Assembly (NCBI GenBank): GCA_014529385.2
Contig: CM043971.1
Span: 59,660,709 to 59,724,708, forward strand
From: Adiantum capillus-veneris
Taxonomy: Eukaryota > Streptophyta > Polypodiopsida > Polypodiales > Pteridaceae
Reading direction: 5' to 3'
DNA length: 64,000 nt
Numbering within the stretch: the stretch's first letter is position 1; every line of letters starts with the position of its first letter. This document shows, piece after piece, positions 1-12,063 of the stretch. Made by a program: the position numbers and the translations under genes. The notes under the pieces were generated by a model that was not told where the DNA came from, ran no database searches, and worked only from the letters and a program-made list of their open reading frames with translations.

Positions 1-1060
1 ATTTAAGACTTGCCTCTCCCGACGGACGCACCAAAAATGACTATGCCTTCCAACTCTTTCTAATGTAGTCCAACTATATCTAATTTATACTCTAAAACAC
101 AATATGCATTCTCAAATTCACTAAAACTAAGTGTAAAACACACAGAAATGCATTGCAAACTCCACTTTTACGAGCATTTCTTTCTAACATACACACTAGC
201 AATAATCACAAATATATTCAATATCTCAATGTTTCATTTCCCAAAACATTTCTTCATCACAACTACGATAGACACCATAATACACTTTCAAACTGACATA
301 TGAACTTGACAGTCAATAAAAACTATATTTTTACTTATCACAATCAGAATTCACTCTCACTTGCCCAATACACTTCCACAATAAATTGGTGAATATTGTA
401 ATTTTTGTATTCAAATGATTTATTATTTTGGAGATGTTCATTTCTCCTAGTCCCAATGCTTCTATTATGCATTATTTTCTCAATTTAAATCTCTACCAGA
501 CACTCATGCTTGTAATTATTTATGTTTCAAAATATAGACCAACCTTTTACTGCTTTAGATTTACTCTTCACAATTTTCTTTCGATCGTTGTCCCGATCGT
601 AGTGCTCCATAGCTTTGCTTCAATGTGCTTGTCTATGCCAGCTCTTTTTCAATCATCCACTCTACTCCTCAGTTATGCATATGTAAACTTTGACACTTCT
701 CTATCTAGTCTCTCTTATTGCTATCGCTTTTCAACTAGGCTTTCTCTCTCTAGAGCCTTATTTCTCTCTCTTATTCTCGATTACCCAGATTCATACATAC
801 TGTCTTTCTCTCTCTACTCATTTATGACACACACTGTCTAATGCTTCCCCTTCTCTTCAATCTCTAGCTCTTCTTCTCTTACTAACATTACACCTCTCTC
901 ACTCATCTCAAACACTATCATCTCTCTCTACGTTCACATATAACACATACACACGTCTGTTTGCATATTTTCTAACACGTAGATACACATCTCTGGCATG
1001 CAAGTACGCACACACAATATAAAAATCTCTCTCCACAACTCAACGTTCTTTTTCTATTCT
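1..1060. other. Non-coding AT-rich to CT-rich DNA
   Basis: No gene is seen here. The first 400 bases are AT-rich, and towards 900-1,060 the sequence drifts into short CT runs. The open frame at 428-841 encodes a low-complexity, Leu/Ser/Tyr-rich peptide with no recognisable motif and is most likely chance. Confidence 0.6.
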
Positions 1061-1228
1061 CCTCTCTCTCTCTCTCTCTCTCTCTCATTTCTCTTGCACA
1101 AGGAATTATCGCTTTCTTTTTCTCTCTATATACTCAACAATAGATCCATCCTCCTCATTGGGGGATGCGTGTTCACTTGACAGAGCCCCACCTTGGCTCC
1201 TTCTCCATCTCTAAATTCCCCCTCCACT

Positions 1229-1251
1229 CACTCTCTCTCTCTCTCTGTCTC

Positions 1252-1339
<88 letters not shown>

Positions 1340-1397
1340 CCCCCCCCCTAGCCACCTCTATCGATGCAGGCCACCCTCTCTCTCTATTCAATATTTT

Positions 1398-1454
<57 letters not shown>

Positions 1455-1513
1455 CCCCCCCCCCTGGCCACCTCTATCGATGCAGGCCACCCTCTCTCTC
1501 TATTCAATATTTT

Positions 1514-1598
<85 letters not shown>
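1229..1598. repeat. Compound (CT)n array with a duplicated 116-bp unit
   Basis: Long (CT)n tracts are broken by two copies of a linker that starts with a poly-C run and continues with GCCACCTCTATCGATGCAGG. The linkers begin at 1,351 and 1,467, so the period is 116 bp including the CT tract between them. Smaller CT tracts lie at about 1,063-1,087 and 1,861-1,877. The open frames across the array on both strands encode only Leu-Ser or Arg-Glu dipeptide repeats and are not genes. Confidence 0.9.
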
Positions 1599-1601
<3 letters not shown>

Positions 1602-3470
1602 AACACAGAGCTTCCATCCTCATGGGCGGACGTGCTCTCTCTCACAGGGCCCCCTCGGCTCTCAATTGCACTCGGCCCCCTTTGATTCTGGCAACCCCCG
1701 GGCTTGCGACCTTATTCAGGCGGCACTGATCTCCTCTGTTGACCTTTCGGATCAACATAACCACCCACAATAAGATACAATTTGAAAATTGTTTATTTAA
1801 ACCCTCGTTCACACATACACATATAGTGTTACACTTACACAAATGAAATGAATGATCTCCTCTCTCTCTCTCTCTCTAACTCTGCTCGCAGGCACCCTAC
1901 TGCTTCTATTTCTCTTGCTTTTTATCCTCCTCTGCAAACTCTTCAAAGGCCTCAAGGTTTTCTCTCTTACCCTCTCTAACTCTATACATGGTCAATGATC
2001 CTCCTCATGGGGGGATGCATAGCCCTTTTAACTCTGTCGCTTACTCTAACTACCTAGCAACCACCTCTGCTCAAGGTGACCCCTCCAGGCGACTCTTTGG
2101 CTCTTTCTCAAATTAGGCTCCCATTTATACCCATTATTACATCATAAATACAGTCCTATGAACCTTAAATACCCATTTTGGCAAAGACCTGCAAGAAAAA
2201 ATTTTGTTAGCATATTTTAACCCACCCCAAATTACAGAATCAAACTAATGAGTTTACCTCGAAGGGAATCGGTAAAGTTTACGAGTTTTTAGTATAAAAA
2301 CTTAGCTAAACCCTCAAATTTTTCCCTAAAAAATCAAGTTTTAATATAAGTGCGAGCCTTGCTCGGCTAGTTTCAAACTAGAGGTCTCCTACACTACAAA
2401 AATTCTATGTTTATCCCGAGTGTGATAGAGAATGACTAACCCGGTCATAAAATGTCGATAAGCCCTTAAGTCTGTCCTTGAAAGAACTCACAAAGTATTT
2501 AAAATTTTAATGTAAATACTAGCAAATGTAAATACTAGCAAATGCTTCAAACATTATCCAATCACTGTCATGCAACATGCATAAAATAATGCTAAGAAAC
2601 ATTATTATGCATTGATTTATATGCATATGCTACAAGTATTTCAATGTTTTAATTATCTCTACTTATGCATGTATGCTTTTTGTTCATCTTATCATGTATC
2701 GACATTATGCAGCATGAATCTGAGAATGAAATAACACACATACACACATACATACCCAAGCATAAATTACGTCATATGTGCATGTAGTATAGGCGAATAC
2801 CTGTAAATCGATGAGTCTATGCAATGAGAGAAGAGGCCAGAGAGCATGGATGATAGATTTGCTATGTGCTTTCTTGTATCTTGGAGAGAAATTACTGTGT
2901 CTGAGCATGCAAGAGAAACACACAAAAGTACAGTGAAACAGAGAGGTAGGGAGAAACACACAGAAACACAGAGACAGAGAGGGAGGGACAGAGAGGGAGA
3001 GATAGACCCGCTGTTACATGCCTGCCATATGTAAGATGTCGTGGTTTCGTACATGCTGTGTGCGATGTCGCCTCTGCATCTTGGATAGACTTTGATGGGA
3101 AAACTGTGCACACAAATGTTATACCTATGTGTGCAATGCCTGCGTATGATATCTATGTGTGCGATACTGCCTATGTGCAATGCTTATGTGCGATGCTGTC
3201 TGTGTGCACAATGCTGCCTGTGAGTGTTACTGCATGTGATCGTTCCTACCTGTGTACGATGCTCGCGTGCTTTGTTGCTTTCTCTGTGGCGTGGTGCACG
3301 ATACGCTTGTGCTCTTTCTGCCTATTAGGTTTAGATAAATGCCATGTAAGCAATTAAGACCACAATTTAGTATGAGACATCAATTCACAGTTGGCCAAAA
3401 TTAATGCAATTTGGCTACGAAGAGGCCACACCATGTGTAATTCTAATGTAAGAAGTACCTTTTAAAAAAA
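1599..3470. other. Non-coding stretch
   Basis: No supported gene is present. A short phrase around 1,150-1,170 (CTCCTCATTGGGGGATGC) recurs almost unchanged near 2,000-2,020, so the CT array sits inside an older duplication. Around 2,740-3,000 there are CA-rich and GA-rich runs. From 3,060 to 3,300 there are irregular repeats of TGTGCGATG and TGTGCAATGC. Frames in this interval are short and compositionally biased. Confidence 0.5.
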
Positions 3471-3471
3471 A

Positions 3472-3830
3472 GCGCGGGGGCTGTCGTTTCTCGACTCCGC
3501 CCGACAATTGCATTGGGAGGTGACAAGAGGCTCCTACCCCTTGACAAATGGTTCTAAATGACCTAAAACACATTCTGAAACACTATGTCCATGCATGTAA
3601 TTGAGTCAAATTTTTTATTCTTATTTTAAGCAATTTGGCTCCAAACCCCGCGGGGACTGCTGCCCCTCGACCCCGCCCAAGGTGCTGCCCCGGACCCGTG
3701 CAACATCGCGTCGGGAGGTGACAAGAGGCTCCCACCCCTTGACCAATGGTTCTAAAAGACCTAAAACACATTCTGAAACACTATGTCCATGCATGTCATT
3801 GAGTCAAATTTTTTATTCTTATTTTAGGCA
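3472..3830. repeat. 198-bp GC-rich tandem duplication
   Basis: Two neighbouring copies share a GC-rich head (CTCGACTCCGCCC versus CTCGACCCCGCCC) and a tail running from GGGAGGTGACAAGAGGCTCC to ATTTTTTATTCTTATTTTA. The GGGAGG anchors lie at 3,515 and 3,713, giving a 198-bp period. The copies differ mainly in the GC-rich head, where the second has extra bases. The block stands out in base composition from the AT-rich DNA on its right. Confidence 0.85.
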
Positions 3831-3831
3831 C

Positions 3832-4300
3832 TATATAATTAAAATCTAAAAAATATAATATAATTTAAAATATTTAAATTATTAAATTTAAATTTTATTT
3901 AATAATTAAAACTTAAATTAAATATTATTAATAAATATTTAAAAATATTTTAAATAAAGAATATGCATAAAAATCTATTTTTTGAAGAAAAACCCAAAGT
4001 GAATTATTTTGAGAAAAAAACCTAAGGTAAATTGAATTGTGAGAAACAAAGAGCCCAATTGGCCTTGGCCTTGATCTTGATCTTAGTCTTTGATAAATGA
4101 GACTAACTTATTTTGGCCTAGATGAAAATTGCTTATTTTGGAGGTCAAACATTGTGCTGCAAAGTGTGTCAAGATCCTCCCAAACTATACTTTTTTTTTG
4201 AGCTACTACATGCTCTAATTTGAATTGTGACCATAAAATAAGAGAAAAAAATAACAAACAAAAATAAGAAAGAAAATGCACACAAAAAGACAGACACCAC
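3832..4300. other. AT-rich tract, then non-coding DNA
   Basis: Bases 3,832-3,958 are almost pure A and T, made of overlapping TTTAAATT and AAATATTT words. The remainder up to the start of the minisatellite shows no gene. Confidence 0.6.
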
Positions 4301-5960
4301 CTTGGATATCGGCCATTACAACTAGGTCCACCACTTGTGCAAGCTATGCTCTTGGGTTTTATAGATTCTTCAATATTTAATGATTAACATTGGCCATTAC
4401 AACTAGGTCCACTTGTCCAAGCTATGCTCTAACATAGCAAGGGGGTTCTTGTATCAAGATCCATCACTTGGTCCGTCGCTTGTCAAGCCTTGCTTTGGAA
4501 AATTCCTATAGTAGCTCACCTACTTTACCATTGGCCATTAGATCTAGGTCCACCACTTTTCCAAGCTATGCTCTAGATATCCAACACTTGGTTTATCACT
4601 TGTCCAACCCTTGATTTGAGAAGGAAGGTCCTACAATACTTCACCTTGGACATTAGTCATTACAACTAGGTCCACCACTTGTCCAAGATATGCTAATATA
4701 TAGTAGTCCACCTAACCTTAGAGATTGGCCATTTGAAGTAGGTCCACCACTTATCAAAGTTAAGCTCTATTGAAACATGGAAAAACCATATATCAAGGGG
4801 GTTCTTGTATCAAGATCCATCACTTGGTCCGTCGCTTGTCAAGCCTTGATTTGGAAAACTCCTGTAGTAGTTCAACTACTTTTCCATTGGCCATTAGATC
4901 TAGGTCCACCATTTGCCCAAGCTATGCTCTAGATATCCAACACTGGTTTATCACTTGTTCAACCCTGGCTTTGAGAAGGAAGGTCCTACAATAGTTTATC
5001 TGGGACATTAGTCATTACAACCAGGGATTTAAAATTCAGGTAATCACTCCAAATGACATTAGAGTGAACATCAAGTTGGCAAGGTGAATCTTTTGTTAAT
5101 GTTGACAAAGTCATGCATTTAAACTATTGGATAAAGGAGGAAGAAACCAATTTTGAAAAAAACCAATTTATATGGTTGTTAACGTTAATTAACATTTTGT
5201 GATCACGTAAAGATTTTGACTGATGACGTAAATATTAAATCCTTGATTACAACTAGGTCCACCACTTGTTCAAGCTATGCAATATAGTAGTCCAAATTTG
5301 TAGTAGTCCACCTAACCTTGGAGATTGTCCATTTGAACAAGGTACATGACTTGTCCAACCTATGTCTAAAACATCAAGGATCTTTTGGTCTCAAGATCCA
5401 ACACTTGCTCTAATACATCAAGCGGTTTTTTGTCTCAAGATTCAAAACTTGGTCCATCACTTGTCCAACCTTGCTTTGGGAAGTAAGGTCGTACAATAGT
5501 TCACATTAGACATTGGTCATTACACATAGGTCCACCATTTGTCCAAGCTATGCTTTAATACATCAAGGGGGTTTTGGTTCCAAGACCTACAACTTCTCCA
5601 ACCTTGCTTCCATTGAAAGCCTCAAGGGCTACTTGGACATTGACTAACATGTCCTACAATAGTTTCTTGGTGGTAGTGTTTCAATACTTGTGGTATCGAT
5701 GCTCTAATATAGCAAGGGGATTCTCTTTTTTGTAAGCACAAGCTCGTCTATCACTTGTCCGTCATTGAATCCATTAAAAGAGCAAGGGCTACCACTTCTT
5801 AAAATAAGGTATTGAGCATTGATACAAGATTGCTAGCTTTCAATCCATTGTTGCATCATGGGTTGTTTATCTCAAAGTCCACCACTTGTCCAACCTATGC
5901 AAATCCATTGTAGCATGGGGTATTAGTACTTGAGGTCCTCCACCCATCCAAGTCAAGCCC
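4300..5960 (-). repeat. Degenerate minisatellite, reverse orientation
   Basis: Many imperfect copies of the complement of the core CTTGGACAAGTGGTGGACC occur here, appearing on this strand as GGTCCACCACTTGTCCAAG and followed by CTATGCTC or CTTGCTTTG. The units are roughly 50-75 bp with variable linkers such as GGCCATTACAACTA. The same family recurs in the opposite orientation from 13.0 kb onward. A small hAT-like element interrupts it at 5,022-5,245. Confidence 0.85.
5022..5245. mobile_element. hAT-like MITE, 224 bp
   Basis: The element starts CAGGGATTTAA and ends in the complement of CAAGGATTTAA; the inverted ends continue imperfectly for about 23 bases. It is flanked by an exact 8-bp duplication, ATTACAAC (5,014-5,021 and 5,246-5,253). 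An undisturbed version of the target, GTCATTACAACTAGGTCC, is present in the neighbouring minisatellite unit near 4,655. The CAGGG end and 8-bp target duplication are typical of the hAT superfamily. There is no coding capacity, so it is non-autonomous. Confidence 0.85.
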
Positions 5961-6157
5961 CATCAAATTGAGACGATTGAGGAACAAGAATAAACAATTG
6001 CTTAGTGTAGACATGATTGGCACTAATCCCATTGGATATGGTGGAGTTATGTATTCATATCCTTGTGTATTTTGTGTAATGGAGAATGTAAATTTTGATC
6101 AAAAGGTAATCTATCTGTGAATGTGGATTTAACAAGGTCATCTTTCTCACTTACAGG

Positions 6158-8530
6158 ATGGACTTTGAATCTGGGGAGAAAGTGCATATGATTCTTGACA
6201 ACAAAACTTCTAGAGTTGGTTTTGTGTGTAGAACAAATCTAGATTCCACTTGTGGTGGTACAAAAATAGGGCAAGAAAATGTATCCCTAACAACGCTTTT
6301 TTCCAATTGATGGTATGCATGCAAGATGTGAGGATGTGTCCAATGAAAATGCTGGGAGAAATCCTGATGGGAGTAATGTTGTCCAGTTGTCAAGGAAGAG
6401 ACGATATACTTTCATCAATAGGATTTAAAAAACAAGAGCAGCACCAACTTCTACTTTTTTTCTATGAAGTGAATCAATTCAAAGGGTTTCATGCATTGAT
6501 TGTTGTGCAAACAAATGTTGCCAGCTTGCAAATCGTGATATTGTGACAAGGTTAGGACAATAATTTTGGGGAGAGTCTAAAAAAGCATGCACTAATTATG
6601 TTTATGATGTTCTTTCTATATGCTATCAGAAAGATGAGAAGATGCAATACTAGTTCAGGGTATATGGCTCCATTGTTTGCTTTAGAGCATGGTAGGAGCT
6701 ACATGGAATACTAAAGACATCATTTTACCACTACAAGGAAAAGTTTGAAAATGGTGTATGCCACTATGTGCATGGGAACACATGTACATTGAGAAGATGA
6801 TTTCAACATACTAGTTTAGCATAAGCATTACTAAATGAGTTTGTGGATAAAAACTCAAAGAAGATACTGCATAGAAGTAGAACACTACTAGATGGCTCAA
6901 TGGAGACTCAATTAGTGATTCCATCAACGTACAAACAAGTGGATATTTTAAGTGAAATAAACACAACACTCGACCAAATGGGCTATGAGAAGGAGCTATC
7001 CTAGTCTTCTTTTGGTAGAGTTTGGAACAAAGAGTACCCACATGTCAGTTTAACATAGACAAGTGAGTTCTCTCAGTGCAATATCTGTAGCTCAATCAAA
7101 TCAAGGTTAGAAGCTAAAACCTCTCTTGAGGAGAGAGCTCTTCTCTTGAGGGAGAGAGAAGTTCACATGGCACAACAAAAGAGTTCCAGGAGTCTATATT
7201 ATTCATGGCGCACATATTTTAAAACTCAACCACAAAAATATGTATGCATAATCCATGATAAGATGGATCAAAAGAAGATTTCCATTCTGAGATTACACAT
7301 TGTTCCCAAGGGTTTGCATTCATGATACAATTTACAGGTGGCATTGATAGGTATTATCACCCATGGACATGGAGAGGTCATTATGACCACTTTGTCTTGA
7401 ATGGTTTGTGGCTAGAAGATCCAAATCTTACAATTGGCTCACTTGCTACAATTGCTTATTGCTTACAGAACCTAGAGAGGAAAAATGAGCACCCTCTTGG
7501 TGATCTAGTAACAAATGGACTTCTGAGGGGCGCTGTTTCACTAAATGATTTGAACTCAAGGGAAGCTTTGGACTACCACAAATTGAGTGATGGAAAAGAA
7601 TCATTTGAAATTGTAGAGGAGGAATTGGGATCAACATTTTGCAAGCTACCAAAGAACTTGTTGCTACAATTGGATAATTGTGTAGGGGAAAACAAGAATT
7701 GATACTTATTTGGCTATTTGTTAATGCTTGTTGCAAGGGGGGTTTTCAAAACCATCCAGTTGGGATTTTTAATGGTTGGGCATACACATGAGGACATAGT
7801 TGCTATGTTCAATAGGTTTTCAAAGAAGTTGAGAGTTACAAAAACATATACTTCGCCACATTTGATGGATACATTACGAAACAACTCATCTTCATTGCCA
7901 ACTCCATTTTTGCTCACAAAGATCCCTGATTTCAAGCAATATTGTGATGGCTATCTTTGTGATGACGACATGCTTGTTGGCCATTCCAAGCCACTTTAAT
8001 TTAGGTTCTTTATGGAGGATGAGACACCAAGGATGCAATATAAGGCACATGTAGGTGTTTCAAGTTGGAGTGGAAGTATTCACCTTTGGAAAACAGACAC
8101 ATAAGGAAAGCCAATGCTACCGCATGAAGATCCACCTTGTGTACCAATGGAGGAATATGTCAAGGCTCATGAAGAGGCAATTTTAAGGTTGAAGAACTAT
8201 ATAAAGTTCTGGCAAAATTTAGAAAATGGCTCAAGTGTACCGTGGTATTATACATCACCAAACTACAAAAAAATATTGATCCAATATTGGGCACCTTGTG
8301 CAAGAAAGAGTGGGATGACATATGCTCAAGCTTACAACAATTTTTGGAAGGGTTTTTGGGTTGTCAACTATAAAGATCCCAAAGTGTGGAAAACTATAGA
8401 TGCAATTGTTTGGTCTTGGAGATCCAACAAAGAGGACCATTTTCTAGAATTAAGATTCCAAAAAGGCATGCTCAAAAAGCCAAAGAAGGCCTCATGCGTG
8501 CACATCAACCACACTTGGATCAAAGTGTAG
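6158..8530 (+). pseudogene. DUF7869-type transposase-like pseudogene
   Basis: This is a decayed gene of the family with a C-terminal DUF7869 region, widespread in plants, oomycetes and animals, and thought by me (inference) to be transposase-derived. The best stretch, 7,322-8,530, keeps one frame. It shows LPKNLLLQLDNC followed by GENKN, then VARGVF and the hallmark VGHTHEDI. The usual Asp after HEDI is Val. Three in-frame stop codons interrupt this stretch. Upstream in shifting frames are the expected N-terminal features: a Cys-rich CCANKCC segment near 6,500, an FRVYGS-like segment near 6,655, FSQCNIC near 7,075 and an MDQKK motif near 7,265. A splice-acceptor-like CTTACAG precedes 6,157, so the first visible part may be an internal exon. 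Many lesions upstream make it clearly non-functional. Minisatellite lies upstream; downstream is an LTR remnant. Confidence 0.75.
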
Positions 8531-8880
8531 ATGTGGTATCAAACATGGAGTAAATTTATTTGGAGCTTCTATTGTGATACAAGTCAATTTTCTAAACAAG
8601 ATCTTTATTTGTATCTTCATTTGTTTTATGTAATTTGGAATATCTATAAGACTTCATGTGTAGTGCATCCTCTTGAATTTTGGTATTTGTCAACACCACA
8701 ATCCATTACGATTTGCACTCTATTTACCAACCCTTAATCAACACGTTTTCCTTGTATTTTCCCACTTTAAGTGGATAGTTCCCAAATTACATGAATGTGG
8801 TGAATTTGGAAATTCCCATAATGTGATATTCTTACCAAAATACCTAATATGGTCTTTTCACTCTACACTTGGTATAAGTC
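8531..8880. other. Non-coding 3' flank of the DUF7869 pseudogene
   Basis: AT-rich sequence with short chance frames only. It may be the old 3' untranslated region of the pseudogene. Confidence 0.4.
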
Positions 8881-9109
8881 CACTTTCACTCATACACATT
8901 TAGGGGTAGCACTCGTTTCTAGATACCAAGTTTGGATGCACTCCGGCTCATGGCTTAAACTCCATGCTATGTCAGGCAAGAGAATCCACCTCCCTAGTCG
9001 TTTTTTCTGCACTTTGATGTAACATTAAGATATGTATATTGAAGAAAGATAAATTGTGTATTTTTTGCATTGATCCCTGGGGGGTAGATCTCTCAGTTGG
9101 TATCAAAGC
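8880..9109 (+). mobile_element. LTR end plus primer-binding-site remnant
   Basis: Bases up to 9,095 end in CTCTCA. Two bases later comes TGGTATCAAAGC (9,098-9,109), one base from the TGGTATCAGAGC primer site complementary to initiator Met-tRNA that plant LTR retrotransposons use. It is followed by ATAGGT, a common sequel. No recognisable internal region follows, so this looks like the 5' end of a decayed LTR element. The upstream limit of the LTR is a guess. Confidence 0.5.
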
Positions 9110-9356
9110 ATAGGTTGTATTAGTATAGCTTAAGGCTTGGTACAAGCTTATGTTAGTTATACATTACAACATGCATTCATGAATGTTTTATGAAAAAGAA
9201 TATTTGATAATGTCATAAAACCTTACAAAGGATATGAAGTTATGGATGTGTTATAAATTGCTTTAGCTTGATGACTATTTGAGTTGATTACATTCTCTTA
9301 TTTTGTTTCAAGGACTATGGATTGTACGACGTCGCACGATTGTTTTGACAAGGGAT

Positions 9357-9604
9357 CTCGAGGGGTGAACCTTTAAGAAACTATTCATATAACGTGCATT
9401 GAAAGGGTATTAAAAATACCCCTTTGCTTACATGCTTAAGGTAATAAAATGACCCCTTTTTCTTCAAAAACTTATGGGTTTTTCTCTAAAATCAATTAAA
9501 AAACCCCTTTTGTTAATATAATCCTATTAAAATTTTGACAATTATAAAACCTATTCATTTGAACTCACGTGGTAACTTACATGTCTAAGAGGTGAAACCC
9601 CCGC
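9357..9604. mobile_element. CCCGGGG-family MITE, copy 1
   Basis: It is flanked by a direct duplication CAAGGGAT (9,349-9,356 and 9,606-9,613; the base before it also matches). The ends CTCGAGGGGTGAACCT and the complement of GCGGGGGTTTCACCT are imperfect inverted repeats. Inside, AACGTGCATTGAAAGGG and AATACCCC align with the copies at 17,580 and 36,626. It is non-coding. An 8-bp target duplication points to a hAT-like or, if read as 9 bp, a Mutator-like origin. Confidence 0.65.
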
Positions 9605-9613
9605 ACAAGGGAT

Positions 9614-11700
9614 ATGAATTTCTATCCATAGTTTTGAAAGCATTGCTGATCGACTTCCTAGGAGCCAACGAGAGGCTTATTATTGGGAGATAGTGACCAA
9701 GGTGTTTACATGACCAGATTTGGGCCAATGCTGGAATGTTCATGATCGCACGACTCTCGCATTACAAAAGCAACCCTTTTACTAGTTTCACATTCAAATT
9801 TCGGATAACCCAAGAGAATCGTTTCCGACCGTTTGATTGCTTCAACTTAGGATGTTGTTGAGACTTAATGATGTATATTATACCCTAGAAACCTCTACTG
9901 GAATTTCTAGAATTAAAAAATTCTCCAAAAAGTTAGAGGCAATTGTCAAGATAGTGGGCAAAGAGAACCTAGAGCGAGGTCTTGTACCTATACTTCATAA
10001 GATAGCAATGATGACTTCTCATCGCCCCCTTAGAGACAGTTGGCTTTAGTTACAATTTTATTTATTAAATTTGTCTTTTTGAATTGGTGTTTGTTTACAA
10101 TTATGGATCTATAAATTACATTGAGATGTTACTTTGTTAACACTAGACTTTTAATGAGCCACAAAATTGGTTGAAGCCAAAAATGGCTCACCTCAAGATT
10201 CTAGTAGATAAAGTACAACTTTTGTATATGACATCAAAATTTCATGAAACTTTTTAATTATGGGTTCAAGATATGAAAAAGGTTTCTAAATACACAATTT
10301 ACAAGAAAATCTCAAAAATAAAAAAATCACTTTTCTAAAAGTAGTAAATTTTACGTAAAACTGCACTTCAACACTTAACTTGGAGAAGTAAAAAATGTAT
10401 GCAATCTTTGTATATGGGTTAAAAAAACTTGTACATATATCACATACCTATTGAGGGATTTTTCAAAGAAGTTTGGGCCTACTTAAAAATGATTTGATTT
10501 ACTTTCAAAAGAAAATAGAAAAATTTTGTCCATCCGTACAAGTTAGTTGTAGAAGATGGCAATGGAAAGAAACCTTCAGACCTTCATTTAGCTCTGTACT
10601 TTTTTTATCAACTCATAATGAGTGTTGGTCATAACTCCCTGAAACCATTTTCTATTTAGATAACTAACATAGTGTTGAGAATTTTTTTACAAAAGTCTAA
10701 AAAAGCCACAAAAGTGGCAGATTTTTTATAGGACTAGTGAAATGTTTATCTCCTTTTTCTAAATTTATGTATACTAATTTTCAAAATTTTCTACTAGCTT
10801 GTGAGTGAAGGGTGTGTAGACGACTAACTTTTGATTAGCTTAAGACATATGAAGGAGCATCCTCCTTCCTTTAATGCCAGAAGACTACTTATAGGAAGGG
10901 ATCTTTGTATAGCACATGTATTCAGTTGGGAAGGAAGTTCACATCATTTATTTTGACATGGGATACAATTGTTGCTCCCAATATCTTCTAAAATTGGTGT
11001 GTTTATGTAAGTAGAAGTTTGAATTTTTCTCGATCTTATCAATCCGTTCCTCTTCATGGTACAGCTACTACAATATGGGAGATTGTTGTGAAGGAATGAT
11101 TCTTTTACATCAACACTTATGCTTTACTTCAAAAACATCCTATGAAACTATGCATGCTATAAATATTCTCCCCCTTGCTATCAAATCTGCATGCTATAAG
11201 ATTGTTATGTTCAATGTATGGGATAGTAGTTACAGTTCAAGAAATTTTTCTTATATGCGTTTACCCTTCAACTTGTTCTACCAATATTTTGACCTAGACA
11301 TTTTTATGACAATACTCATAGAGTGTGCATTTATACAATGGATACAAAATACTTCAATCTATGCAGGACTTTACTCACCTCAAATTCAAAGATGGGTGGA
11401 ACACACCTATATAGTGACCCACTCATTCTCCATACCTTATCAACCATCTTATAGAGGAGACAGCTATTATACATAATGCACTGGATATACCTACTATGGA
11501 TACTTCTCTTCTCGATGAGTGGCATGTAAGGGCATGCTCCTAGCCCTTACTCTTGACTAACATATATAAGCCATCAAATTTTAAATAAAATAAAATAAAA
11601 TATTCTGGTGAATTCGGGTTCTATCCAAGCACCAAAGTATACACACGTGACACTTACGATTTATACCATGGGGATATGAATGCATGAGAAATTAGCTGTT
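9614..11700. other. Non-coding, AT-rich
   Basis: No gene is supported. The frames at 9,837-10,049 and 11,075-11,476 have no recognisable motifs. At 10,138 a TTAACACTAG word resembles the end of the TTAA element at 42.7 kb, but no convincing partner end was found. Confidence 0.45.
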
Positions 11701-12011
11701 CATTTAATAAAATTAGCATAAAAGAAAAGATAAGATAAGAAAAAAGGAAAAGAAAAAGATAAGAAGAAAGAAAAAGAGAAGATAAGAATAAGGTGAGGAA
11801 GTAGCTTGTTGAAGAAGTTTTGAAAAGCAAGATAAGTTACCAAGATAAGTAAAAAGAACTTATCTATAAGGAAGAGAAGCTATCAAGATAAGAGAAAGCA
11901 CTTATCTAAAATGTCCATAAAAAGAAGGTTTTTCTTCTCATTTTACATTTCTCTTCTTCATTTCTCAAGATGCAAACTTGAGAGTAAGCTTGAGAAAGCC
12001 ATAGCTAAGCC

Positions 12012-12063
<52 letters not shown>

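Noticed and set aside
428-841. 137-codon open frame
   Set aside because: Low-complexity hydrophobic/Ser composition, no motif, in AT-rich non-coding DNA.
1165-1773. Long open frames across the CT array on both strands
   Set aside because: They translate dinucleotide repeats into Leu-Ser or Arg-Glu runs and have no other content.
2394-2402. CACTACAAA word resembling a CACTA end
   Set aside because: No subterminal repeats, no partner end and no coding relics nearby; a 9-base word occurs by chance.
10138-10680. TTAACACTAG at the left and a TAGTGTTGA-like word at the right, as a possible relative of the 42.7-kb TTAA element
   Set aside because: The right end matches poorly, lacks an exact TTAA and the hairpin repeats are absent.
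11075-11476. 133-codon open frame
   Set aside because: No recognisable motif, no splice or promoter context, and composition like the surrounding AT-rich DNA.
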